Part shown: positions 1 through 6,725 of the stretch, piece by piece
Layout of the letters: each line of letters opens with the position of its first letter
Position numbering within the stretch: position 1 is the first letter of the stretch
Assembly (NCBI GenBank): GCA_016295455.1
Contig: JAEDLE010000031.1
Span: forward strand, 1-24,362
Source: Bacteroidales bacterium
GTDB lineage: Bacteria; Bacteroidota; Bacteroidia; Bacteroidales; UBA932
Length of the DNA stretch: 24,362 bases
Reading direction: 5' to 3'
The notes under the pieces: model-generated
The model's database searches: none
What the model saw: the letters and a program-made list of their open reading frames with translations, nothing else
What the model was told of the DNA's origin: nothing
Position numbers and translations under genes: made by a program

Positions 1-627
1 GCCATCGGCAACTTCAAGGAACTCAACGTCATCGTCAAGGGTGACGTGGACGGTTCAGTGGAGGCCCTCTCGGATTCCCTCATCAAGCTCTCCACCGAGG
101 AGATACACGTGAACGTGATCCACAAGGCTGTGGGTGCGATTTCCGAGTCCGACATCATGCTCGCGACCGCTTCCGACGCCGTGGTCATCGGTTTCCAGGT
201 GAGACCTTCGACCGAGGCGAGGAACACCGCCGAGAAGGAAGGCATCGAAATCAGGCTCTACAGTGTCATCTACGACTGTATCAACGAAGTCAAGGACGGT
301 ATCGAGGGTATGCTCGAGCCTGAGAAGAAGGAGGAGGTCACCTCCACCGCCCTCGTCAAGCAGCCGTTCAAGATACCTAAGGTCGGAACCATTGCAGGTT
401 CTCTCATCAAGGAAGGCAAGTTCACCAAGGCCAACAAGGTACGTCTCATCCGCGACGGTATCGTCATCTACACCGGCGACGTGGCTTCCCTCAGGAGAGG
501 CAAGGACGACGTCAAGGAAGTCCAGGCCGGAATGGAGTGCGGTATCGGCATAGCCAACTACAACGACATCAAGGAAGGCGACGTGATCGAGGCCTTCCAG
601 ATAGTCGAGATCAAAAGAACGCTGTAG
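1..627 (+). CDS. infB: Translation initiation factor IF-2, C-terminal part (5' end outside window)
   Basis: The reading frame is open from base 1 and ends at the TAG at 625-627, giving the last 208 residues of IF-2. The visible part covers domain IV-like segments. The motif GDVDGSVEAL near the start is the typical beginning of the post-GTPase region. The segment with SDAVVIGFQVRP, and the C-terminal GMECGIGIANYNDIKEGDVIEAF, match the initiator-tRNA-binding domain C2. IF-2 is the GTPase that places fMet-tRNA on the 30S subunit and promotes subunit joining. The GTPase domain lies upstream of the window. A GTG at 46 could be mistaken for a start, but the homology runs through it, so this is a truncated gene and not a short one. 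Its isoleucine codons are mostly ATC, unlike the neighbouring genes, which fits high expression. Confidence 0.97.
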   Translation, partial: AIGNFKELNVIVKGDVDGSVEALSDSLIKLSTEEIHVNVIHKAVGAISESDIMLATASDAVVIGFQVRPSTEARNTAEKEGIEIRLYSVIYDCINEVKDGIEGMLEPEKKEEVTSTALVKQPFKIPKVGTIAGSLIKEGKFTKANKVRLIRDGIVIYTGDVASLRRGKDDVKEVQAGMECGIGIANYNDIKEGDVIEAFQIVEIKRTL

Positions 628-631
628 GCAT

Positions 632-652
632 ATGCTGCTAGAGCAGCAGCAT
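632..652. terminator. Short hairpin at the infB / DoxX-gene convergent junction (possible bidirectional terminator)
   Basis: ATGCTGCT at 632-639 pairs perfectly with AGCAGCAT at 645-652 around a 5-base loop. It starts 5 bases after the infB stop and overlaps the last codons and stop of the convergent gene. No T-run follows on either strand, so it is a weak terminator candidate. The repeat may simply reflect the Leu-rich CTG codons at the end of the opposite gene. Confidence 0.3.
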
Positions 653-1867
653 CAATGCCAGTGAATATAGGAAGGACGCCTGCATCAGAAGGCGTCCTTC
701 CGTGCTTACTGAAAGCATCAGGTCAATCGAATCGTGCCATATGATGTCCGAAAGTTTCCCGTCATCCGGAAGGAAATTCCTGCCCCAGCGACGAATGAGC
801 TGGCCGTCCATGAAGCAGCTTACCCCGCCGTTGGAGCGGTTGAGTGAGACAAGAGTCTTGAAATCAGACTGATACCACACTGGGGCGAGTATCGACGCAA
901 GCTCATCCCCGAGCAGTTCCATAAGACGTTCCTCCCCAGAACCCGTAGGTGCGGGAGCAGTGAGCAGGAGCGGGGTGAAGCCGGCAGTCTCCGCAGCGGT
1001 GATGAACCGGGCAATCTCCTGCCAGCGTTCAATGTCCACGCGTGTGACATCATACACGGACACCACCATCACGTGCCCGCTTGCCGCCAGCTCATCGTGA
1101 TAGTAGCCCTCGTTGTCATATATCGAAAGGGAAGGAGATCCGGACGGGGTGATGTTGTCCTGCCTGGCTATGGTTTCGGTACGGACGAAGGTCCAGGTGG
1201 AGTCCGGGAGGTTGTCGAGGGTGAAGACGCCTTCCTGACCGTTCTTGCTGTAGATGTAGGTCGCGACGTAGATGTCGTCGGCATCCCCGTCTCCGTTGTC
1301 AGCCGCGGCAAGCACGGACGAGAGCCTGAACGGAGTGAAATCGGTCAGGGGCTGGTTCACGGAAGACCACACGAGCACAAATACGGAGAAGACCGTCACC
1401 AGCGAGAAGGAGACATAGCTGCGCTTGCGCGGAACGCCGTAGTCCCTGAAAGGAATGAAGGCGAAGGCCGCCAGCAGGCAGAGTGCCACATTTTTGAGGA
1501 AGGTCTGCAGATGAGTCAGATGGACCGCCTCCCCGAAACAGCCGCAATCCATTTCCGGATTGGCTATCAGCAATATGGCGGTAATGACAGTGAAGACCGA
1601 CAGCAGCACTCCGGTAACAGCGGCGGCAAGACGGCGGAACACTCCCGTCACCAAGGCAACGCCCGTAAAGGTCTCCAGCAGGGCCATGAACACAGCCACG
1701 GGAGCGGACAGGAGGTCCATAAACTCCAGCCCGAAGAAACTGAAATACTCCGAAACAACCAGTTTGGCCCCGACGGGGTCCATCAGTTTCAACATTCCGG
1801 AAACAAAGAAAACCAGGCCGGTCACGGAGGCGGCTATGCGCCTGAGTCTGTTGTGGACGTCTGTCAT
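638..1867 (-). CDS. DoxX/MauE-like membrane protein with C-terminal soluble domain
   Basis: A 409-residue protein. The N-terminal 170 residues hold about five hydrophobic segments (roughly 11-28, 55-75, 80-102, 122-140, 152-170). The motif DCGCFG at 107-112 is characteristic of MauE/DoxX-like proteins. Residues about 190-385 form a soluble part that looks thioredoxin-like (CFMDGQLIRRWG near 350-365) but has no CxxC pair, so thiol-redox catalysis by that domain is doubtful. The last 20 residues are hydrophobic and may be another membrane segment. The family is common in Bacteroidota, but its substrate is not established. The gene starts 13 bp after the tmk stop and is the last member of the ridA-tmk operon. 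Membrane topology and a role in envelope redox or quinone chemistry are inferences. The MauE-like call is fairly sure and the function is unknown. Confidence 0.8.
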   Translation of the reverse strand: MTDVHNRLRRIAASVTGLVFFVSGMLKLMDPVGAKLVVSEYFSFFGLEFMDLLSAPVAVFMALLETFTGVALVTGVFRRLAAAVTGVLLSVFTVITAILLIANPEMDCGCFGEAVHLTHLQTFLKNVALCLLAAFAFIPFRDYGVPRKRSYVSFSLVTVFSVFVLVWSSVNQPLTDFTPFRLSSVLAAADNGDGDADDIYVATYIYSKNGQEGVFTLDNLPDSTWTFVRTETIARQDNITPSGSPSLSIYDNEGYYHDELAASGHVMVVSVYDVTRVDIERWQEIARFITAAETAGFTPLLLTAPAPTGSGEERLMELLGDELASILAPVWYQSDFKTLVSLNRSNGGVSCFMDGQLIRRWGRNFLPDDGKLSDIIWHDSIDLMLSVSTEGRLLMQASFLYSLALMLLL

Positions 1868-1880
1868 CTGAATATGGCTA

Positions 1881-2567
1881 TTATTTGAAGATTACCAATT
1901 CCTCGAGGGCTCCGGTAAGTTTTGCGGATATCTTTTCCGGCGGCAGCATCGACCCGTCGGCATCGGCGCAGTCTATCCTGATGAAATCCGGATCCAGCTC
2001 GCACTGGCGCAGATACACATCCCTCACCCGCCTCTGGAAATCCATATCCGCTTCATGGATATCCTTCGAACCGGAGAGATACTCCCTGTCTCCCCCTTCC
2101 CTCGCAGCGCAGAGCTTCTGCTCCACGAAAGAGACAGGCACGTCAAGGAATATGTTGACGTCGGGACGCGGCAGGGCGAAGTAGCCATATTCAGTGCTGA
2201 AAATCCAGCTGCGGAGTTCCTCCCTGGAGGTTTCGTCAGGGACTTTGGCGCACTGGTAGGCTATGTTGGAATAGACATATCTGTCAAGGAGCAGGCAGTT
2301 GCCCGCGGCGAGGCTCTCCTTCATCCCGGGAGCGGCGGCGTGCCTGTCCTCAGCGTAGAGCAGGGCGACCAGACGCGGATGCACCTGGTTCACCTGCCCG
2401 AACTCGCCCCTGAGGAAGGAGCTGATGAGTCCGCCGTAAACGGGCGCGTCATAGCGCGGGAAGTGGATGTAGTCCACACTCCCCACCCTCTCCTCAAGGT
2501 ATTTCCTGAGCATCTTGACCTGGGTGGACTTGCCAGCCCCGTCAAGACCTTCGATCACGATGAGCAT
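1881..2567 (-). CDS. tmk: Thymidylate kinase (dTMP kinase)
   Basis: Phosphorylates dTMP to dTDP with ATP, in dTTP synthesis in the cytoplasm. The P-loop GLDGAGKST is at residues 7-15, the DRY motif with YSN follows at 95-101, and an Arg-rich lid segment lies around 155-171. Where the E. coli type has the REPGG motif, this protein has FPRYDAPVYG at 36-45, closer to the FP-R arrangement of eukaryotic-type enzymes. At 228 residues it is slightly longer than typical bacterial enzymes. The frame is open further upstream, but the ATG at 2567 puts the start directly before the beta strand leading into the P-loop. It is also only 2 bp after the ridA stop, indicating an operon and probable translational coupling. 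Specificity for dTMP is inferred from the family. Confidence 0.93.
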   Translation of the reverse strand: MLIVIEGLDGAGKSTQVKMLRKYLEERVGSVDYIHFPRYDAPVYGGLISSFLRGEFGQVNQVHPRLVALLYAEDRHAAAPGMKESLAAGNCLLLDRYVYSNIAYQCAKVPDETSREELRSWIFSTEYGYFALPRPDVNIFLDVPVSFVEQKLCAAREGGDREYLSGSKDIHEADMDFQRRVRDVYLRQCELDPDFIRIDCADADGSMLPPEKISAKLTGALEELVIFK

Positions 2568-2569
2568 TG

Positions 2570-2944
2570 CTACCTGAAGGCTACGCACTCGATTTCCACG
2601 AGGGCACCTTTCGGAAGGTCCTTCACGGCCACAGCCGCCCTTGCTGGATACGGAGCCTTGAAGAATTCGGCATATACCCCGTTCATTGCGGCGAAATCGC
2701 CCATGTCAGCGAGGAATACGGTGGTCTTGAGCACCTGGGAATAGTCGCTGCCGGCCTCCTTGAGTATGTTGCCAAGATTGATGAGGCACTGTCTGGTCTG
2801 TGCCTCGACACCGCCCTCCACGAAACTGCCGGCCGCAGGGTCGATAGGAATCTGTCCGGAGACGTAGATGAATCCGCCGTGCTCTATAGCCTGGCTGTAC
2901 GGTCCTATCGCTGCAGGAGCCTTCTCTGTCGCTATCTGTTTCAT
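2570..2944 (-). CDS. ridA: RidA family reactive enamine/imine deaminase
   Basis: A 124-residue protein of the YjgF/YER057c/UK114 family, which hydrolyses reactive 2-aminoacrylate-type enamines and imines made by PLP enzymes. Visible motifs are AIGPYSQA near the N-terminus, FIYVSGQIPIDP, the conserved arginine in PARAAVAV, and the C-terminal ALVEIECVA with the conserved glutamate. The frame extends upstream to 3109, but the extension is unlike the family and reads through the putative promoter. The ATG at 2942-2944 (MKQIATEKAPAAIG) gives the normal family length, so I chose it. It is the first gene of a minus-strand operon with tmk (2 bp gap) and the DoxX-like gene. Assignment to the family is secure. 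Which imine matters in this organism is not visible. Confidence 0.93.
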   Translation of the reverse strand: MKQIATEKAPAAIGPYSQAIEHGGFIYVSGQIPIDPAAGSFVEGGVEAQTRQCLINLGNILKEAGSDYSQVLKTTVFLADMGDFAAMNGVYAEFFKAPYPARAAVAVKDLPKGALVEIECVAFR

Positions 2945-3023
2945 TGTCAAACTAATTGATTTAAGTTGGTTGAACTCGGCCACCTGCATGCCGTAAGCGG
3001 CGTCGCAGCTTGCCATATCCCTG

Positions 3024-3031
3024 CAAAAGTA
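3024..3031 (-). promoter_or_regulatory. Putative -7 promoter box for ridA-tmk operon
   Basis: The minus strand reads TACTTTTG, an exact match to the Bacteroidota -7 consensus TAnnTTTG. No clear TTG -33 box is seen at the usual spacing of about 20 bp. It would give a leader of about 75 nt before the ridA ATG at 2944. It is divergent from the folP promoter candidates only 13 bp away. Confidence 0.5.
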
Positions 3032-3044
3032 AGAAAAAATGGGG

Positions 3045-3062
3045 TATATTTGTATAAATTTG
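3045..3062 (+). promoter_or_regulatory. Two tandem -7 promoter boxes upstream of folP
   Basis: TATATTTG at 3045-3052 and TAAATTTG at 3055-3062 both match TAnnTTTG. A start from the first would give about a 20 nt leader to the ATG at 3076. A start from the second gives about 30 nt to the ATG at 3097. Neither has an obvious -33 TTG. Which box is used bears on which folP start codon is real. Confidence 0.5.
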
Positions 3063-3096
3063 GAGACTTGCTTCCATGCAAGCCCTATACATTCAT

Positions 3097-3927
3097 ATGG
3101 AAAGGACAAGAAAGATAGAGGTGATGGGTATCGTGAACATCACCGACGACTCGTATTTCGCGGAAAGCCGCTGCCTTGACGGGCAAAGCGTGGACAAGGC
3201 TGTGGAAAGGACAGGAAGGCTGCTGGAGGAAGGCGCCGACATCATCGACATCGGAGCCTGCTCGACCCGTTCCGGAGCCCTGCAGATAGGGCCTGACGAG
3301 GAATGGAGACGCCTGGAACCTGTGCTCAGGGCGCTGTCAGGTGAATTCCCGTCCGCAAGGATTTCCATCGACACCTACTGGTCGTCCGTGGTGGAAAGGG
3401 CCTACGGGCTCATCGGCAGTTTCACGGTCAACGACATATCCGCAGGCGAGGACGACCCGAAGATGCTCCCGCTGGTCGGGAAACTGGGTCTCCCATACAT
3501 CGCGATGCACAAGAAAGGCACGCCCGGCACCATGCAGAGCCTCTGCAGCTATCCCCCATCACACAGGGAAGGCCTCTCGGACGTGAGCTGCGCGGTATCG
3601 GACTATTTCGACGCCTTCGCCCTCAGAGCCAAGGAATATGGCATCACGGACTGGGTGATGGACCCGGGATTCGGTTTCGCCAAGGACCTGGAGCAGAACT
3701 GGACCCTTACGCGGGAGATGGACAAGATACTCAAACCGGGGCACAAAACCCTAGTGGGAGTATCACGCAAAAGCATGATATACAGGATGTTCGGCATAAC
3801 ACCGGAAGAATCGCTGCCCGCCACCCAGGCCCTGCATATGGCAGCTCTGGACAAGGGCGCCGACATACTCAGGGTCCACGACGTCGCCGAGGCCGTGAGG
3901 ACCGTGCGCATATGGTCAAAGCTCTGA
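3097..3927 (+). CDS. folP: Dihydropteroate synthase
   Basis: Condenses 6-hydroxymethyl-7,8-dihydropterin diphosphate with p-aminobenzoate in folate synthesis. The 276-residue TIM-barrel protein carries MGIVNITDDSYF (10-21, loop 1), GADIIDIGACSTRSGA (46-61, loop 2), ISIDTY (89-94), VNDISAG (111-117), MHKKGTPGTMQ (137-147), DPGFGFAKDLEQN (189-201) and GVSRKSMI (221-228). An alternative in-frame ATG at 3076 would add MQALYIH. I prefer 3097 because the family normally starts about ten residues before MGIVN, but promoter spacing does not exclude 3076. Oddities: the loop-2 proline normally found in STRPGA is serine (Ser59), and the proline of the NxTPDS loop is aspartate (Asp17). It stands alone, divergent from ridA and followed by purB, which has its own promoter candidate. 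Confidence 0.95.
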   Translation: MERTRKIEVMGIVNITDDSYFAESRCLDGQSVDKAVERTGRLLEEGADIIDIGACSTRSGALQIGPDEEWRRLEPVLRALSGEFPSARISIDTYWSSVVERAYGLIGSFTVNDISAGEDDPKMLPLVGKLGLPYIAMHKKGTPGTMQSLCSYPPSHREGLSDVSCAVSDYFDAFALRAKEYGITDWVMDPGFGFAKDLEQNWTLTREMDKILKPGHKTLVGVSRKSMIYRMFGITPEESLPATQALHMAALDKGADILRVHDVAEAVRTVRIWSKL

Positions 3928-3994
3928 CTCCCCCGACCCCGTGAATCAATGGCCGAATTTTCAAAAAATGCTTCTGTCAAAGGGATTTATTGAC

Positions 3995-4002
3995 TATTTT
4001 TG
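3995..4002 (+). promoter_or_regulatory. Putative -7 promoter box for purB
   Basis: TATTTTTG matches TAnnTTTG. A weak -33-like TTCTG lies at 3972-3976, 18 bp upstream. The predicted start of transcription near 4006 gives a leader of about 20 nt to the purB ATG at 4028, similar to other boxes in this window. Confidence 0.55.
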
Positions 4003-4027
4003 CAGTTCATCAACAACAAAGACTGCG

Positions 4028-5371
4028 ATGGACAATCCAACACTTCTTGCCGTCACTCCGATAGACGGAAGATACTACGGCAAAACAGCCTCACTTTCAG
4101 AATATTTCAGCGAATATGCACTCATCCGGTACAGGGTCAGAATCGAAGTAGAATACTTCATCGCGCTGTGCCGCATACCTCTGCCCCAGCTCGAGGGCGT
4201 GCTCAGCCCGGAAAAGGAGGAGCAGCTCCAGTCCATATGGAAAGACCTCACCCCGGAGCAGGCGCAGAAAGTCAAGGACATAGAGAAGGTAACCAACCAC
4301 GACGTCAAGGCCGTGGAGTACTACCTCAGAGACAGGTTCACCGAAATAGGCCTGGGCAACTGCCTGACGTTCATCCATTTCGGCCTCACTTCACAGGACA
4401 TCAACAACACCGCCACCCCTCTGATGCTCAAGGAAGCTCTCGAGCGGGTGTATATGCCTGCCCTCAGGGAAGTCCGTGACATCATAGCGTCATATGCAGA
4501 GGAATGGAAGGACATCCCGATGCTGGCCAAGACCCACGGCCAGCCTGCATCCCCCACCCGCGTGGGCAAGGAGTTCAAGGTGTTCCAGGTAAGACTCGAC
4601 GAGCAGATGAGGCAGTTCGGGGAACTCAGCTATCCGGCTAAGTTCGGCGGAGCCACAGGCAACATGAACGCCCACAAGCTGGCATATCCCCAGATTGACT
4701 GGATAGCCTTCGGCGAGGAGTTCGTGGCCTCGCTCGGGCTCAGGAGATCCTTCCCTACCACCCAGATAGAGCACTACGACAACCTCGCGGCCATATTCGA
4801 CTGCCTCAGGAGAATCAACACCATACTCATAGACCTGAGCAGGGACATCTGGACCTACATCTCCATGGAATATTTCCGCCAGAAGGTGAACAAGAACGAG
4901 GTTGGTTCATCGGCCATGCCACACAAGGTCAATCCCATTGACTTCGAGAACGCGGAGGGCAACCTTGGAATGGCGGACGCCATACTGACCTTCCTTTCGA
5001 TGAAGCTGCCTGTTTCAAGGCTGCAGCGCGACCTTACCGACTCGACCGTCAGCAGGAACATCGGAGTTCCGCTCGCGCACGGCCTCATCGCCCTGGCCTC
5101 CCTCAAGAAGGGCCTCGGCAAGCTCATACTCAATGAGAACGCCCTCCACAGGGATCTCGAGGCCAACTGGGCGGTTGTCGCCGAAGCGGTCCAGACCATA
5201 CTCAGGAGGGAGAACTACCCTAATCCTTACGAGACCCTCAAGGCTCTCACCAGGACAGGCAAGCCGATTGACGAGTCCACGATAAAGGAATTCATCGAAA
5301 CCCTTGACGTGAACGAGGAAATAAAGGCGGAGCTAAGGACCATAACTCCTTGGAACTATACGGGATATTGA
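4028..5371 (+). CDS. purB: Adenylosuccinate lyase
   Basis: Cleaves SAICAR to AICAR plus fumarate and adenylosuccinate to AMP plus fumarate, two steps of purine synthesis. The 447-residue product is of the E. coli-like type: LLAVTPIDGRY at the N-terminus, TSQDINNTA, KTHGQPASPTR with the catalytic histidine at 170, and the fumarase/aspartase superfamily signature SSAMPHKVNPIDFEN from residue 294, which supplies the catalytic serine on the mobile loop. The open frame extends back to 3941, but the ATG at 4028 aligns with the family start and sits about 20 nt after the predicted transcription start. Length agrees with the E. coli enzyme (456). Isoleucine is encoded by ATA more often than ATC here. 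The gene converges on the FtsB-like gene with a 14 bp gap. Confidence 0.97.
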   Translation: MDNPTLLAVTPIDGRYYGKTASLSEYFSEYALIRYRVRIEVEYFIALCRIPLPQLEGVLSPEKEEQLQSIWKDLTPEQAQKVKDIEKVTNHDVKAVEYYLRDRFTEIGLGNCLTFIHFGLTSQDINNTATPLMLKEALERVYMPALREVRDIIASYAEEWKDIPMLAKTHGQPASPTRVGKEFKVFQVRLDEQMRQFGELSYPAKFGGATGNMNAHKLAYPQIDWIAFGEEFVASLGLRRSFPTTQIEHYDNLAAIFDCLRRINTILIDLSRDIWTYISMEYFRQKVNKNEVGSSAMPHKVNPIDFENAEGNLGMADAILTFLSMKLPVSRLQRDLTDSTVSRNIGVPLAHGLIALASLKKGLGKLILNENALHRDLEANWAVVAEAVQTILRRENYPNPYETLKALTRTGKPIDESTIKEFIETLDVNEEIKAELRTITPWNYTGY

Positions 5372-5385
5372 TTTTCGGAAAGCGG

Positions 5386-5688
5386 TCAACGGTCGATGTA
5401 GACATCATCGCCGGGGGCCGCGAAATGGAAATTCTCACGGGCGAACTCCTCAAGGGTGTCCCGGTCGTTGGAGAGCATCTGTATCTGCCTGTCCATCACG
5501 CCGATCTCCTCCTGATAGCGTTCCATCTGACGCCTCTGGGCACGCAGTTCGACACCGGCCTTGGCCCAGCGCCATATGCTGTTCTGCCCGAAGAAGAGGA
5601 CCTTGCCCATGAAGAGCACAGTCACAACCGTGGCGTATCTGACGAACGAGCGGTGCGGTCCGTTCCATATGTCCTTGAGTTTTCCCAT
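5386..5688 (-). CDS. FtsB/DivIC-type septum formation initiator protein
   Basis: A 100-residue bitopic protein. It has a short basic cytoplasmic start (MGKLKDIWNGPHRSF), one membrane segment at about 17-35, a coiled coil at about 42-78 (VELRAQRRQMERYQEEIGVMDRQ), and a C-terminal LEEFARENFHFAAPGDDVY typical of the DivIC/FtsB family. These proteins form the FtsQ/DivIB-FtsL-FtsB/DivIC complex that activates septal peptidoglycan synthesis. The frame continues upstream to 5820, but that stretch contains the promoter, so the ATG at 5688 is preferred. It has its own promoter with both -33 and -7 elements. It faces purB at its 3' end and is divergent from the nucleotidyltransferase gene. Whether to call it FtsB or DivIC cannot be settled from length and topology alone. 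Confidence 0.88.
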   Translation of the reverse strand: MGKLKDIWNGPHRSFVRYATVVTVLFMGKVLFFGQNSIWRWAKAGVELRAQRRQMERYQEEIGVMDRQIQMLSNDRDTLEEFARENFHFAAPGDDVYIDR

Positions 5689-5710
5689 CTGAAATACGGT
5701 TCTATCCCGG

Positions 5711-5741
5711 CAAAAATAGTTAATTTTGCGACATTGAACAA
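5711..5741 (-). promoter_or_regulatory. Promoter of the FtsB/DivIC-like gene (-33 TTG and -7 TATTTTTG)
   Basis: On the minus strand, TATTTTTG (5718 down to 5711) matches the Bacteroidota -7 box. TTG (5741 down to 5739) lies exactly 20 bp upstream, the expected -33 spacing. Predicted transcription start is near 5707, giving a leader of about 19 nt to the ATG at 5688. It is the best promoter match in the window. Confidence 0.65.
5721..5728 (+). promoter_or_regulatory. Putative -7 promoter box for the 5786 nucleotidyltransferase
   Basis: TAATTTTG matches TAnnTTTG and lies 2 bp from the divergent -7 box of the FtsB-like gene. No TTG is seen at the -33 position. Predicted leader is about 54 nt to the ATG at 5786. 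Confidence 0.45.
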
Positions 5742-5785
5742 TTAATGATGAAGTTTCGCAAGCGCGGAACGCAAAGTAACAAACC

Positions 5786-6721
5786 ATGAAACCTACACTT
5801 CTTGTACTCGCTGCCGGCATGGGCAGCCGTTACGGCGGACTCAAACAGATGGACGGCCTCGGCCCGAGCGGCGAGACCATAATCGACTACTCCATCCACG
5901 ACGCGGTGGAAGCCGGATTCGGCAAGGTCGTATATATCGTAAGGGAAGCATTCAGGGAGCAGTTCGAACAGAACGTGCGTGAAAAATACCGCAACGTCAC
6001 CTGCGTTGACGGCCAGCCCCTCGAGTTCGTGTTCGTGACCCAGGAACTCGACAAGATTCCGGAGGGCTTCACCCTCAACCCTGAAAGACAGAAGCCTTGG
6101 GGCACCGCCCACGCCGTACTCATGGCCAAGGACGTCATCAGGGAACCTTTCGCTGTCATCAACGGCGACGACTTCTACGGCAAGGAATCCTTCAGGATAC
6201 TCGGCGACTGGCTCCGCGCCCACGAAAACAGCTGCGGACAGTACTGCATCGTAGGCTTCGAGCTCGACCACACCCTCTCCGAGTCAGGCGGCGTTTCAAG
6301 GGGCATATGCTCATACGGCTCCGACTCGATGCTCCTCGACGTGGCGGAACACCATGAAATCAGGATGGAAGAGGACGGCAAGATCTACGGCAACAACTCC
6401 GTCACCGGAGAAAACCATATCGGGATAGACGGCAAGGCCCTCTGCTCGATGAACATGTGGGGCTTCACCCCTGACTACTTCGAAAAGAGCTACGCCATAT
6501 TCAAGGAATTCCTGAAGGAGAACGCGATGGAACTCAAGAAGGAGTACTACATCCCTTACGCGGTCGACCGCATGATCAAGTCCGGGGAAAGCAGCTGCGA
6601 GGTGACGGCCACCCCTTCCCACTGGTTCGGAGTGACCTTCAAGGAGGACAGGCCGGGCGTAGTGGCGAAATTCAGGGAACTTGCGGAAAACGGAACCTAT
6701 CCTTCACCGCTTTACCGTTAG
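5786..6721 (+). CDS. Sugar-phosphate nucleotidyltransferase family protein
   Basis: A 311-residue protein with the NTP-transferase fold, which joins an NTP to a sugar-1-phosphate. The start MKPTLLVLAAGMGSRYGGLKQ (residues 1-21) contains the nucleotide-binding LAAGxGxR loop. PWGTAHA is at 104-110 and VINGDDFYG at 124-132, the latter with the metal-binding aspartate region. The family is widespread in Bacteroidota, but I cannot assign the sugar or the nucleotide, and no sugar-modifying genes are adjacent. The 3' end is separated by only 4 bp from the CPBP protease ATG, so the two are likely cotranscribed. The divergent partner is the FtsB-like gene. Confidence is high for the fold and low for the substrate. 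Confidence 0.85.
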   Translation: MKPTLLVLAAGMGSRYGGLKQMDGLGPSGETIIDYSIHDAVEAGFGKVVYIVREAFREQFEQNVREKYRNVTCVDGQPLEFVFVTQELDKIPEGFTLNPERQKPWGTAHAVLMAKDVIREPFAVINGDDFYGKESFRILGDWLRAHENSCGQYCIVGFELDHTLSESGGVSRGICSYGSDSMLLDVAEHHEIRMEEDGKIYGNNSVTGENHIGIDGKALCSMNMWGFTPDYFEKSYAIFKEFLKENAMELKKEYYIPYAVDRMIKSGESSCEVTATPSHWFGVTFKEDRPGVVAKFRELAENGTYPSPLYR

Positions 6722-6725
6722 GAAT

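Noticed and set aside
1073..1888. 271-residue plus-strand open frame under the DoxX-like gene
   Set aside because: Gly/Arg/His-rich antisense shadow. The minus-strand frame has clear membrane segments and the DCGCFG motif.
2945..3109. N-terminal extension of the RidA frame
   Set aside because: It reads through the AT-rich promoter region and would add 55 residues unlike the family. The ATG at 2944 gives the standard length.
5720..6271. 183-residue open frame on the minus strand under the nucleotidyltransferase gene
   Set aside because: It lies wholly opposite a well-supported gene, has no recognisable domain, and is explained by GC-rich antisense frames being open.
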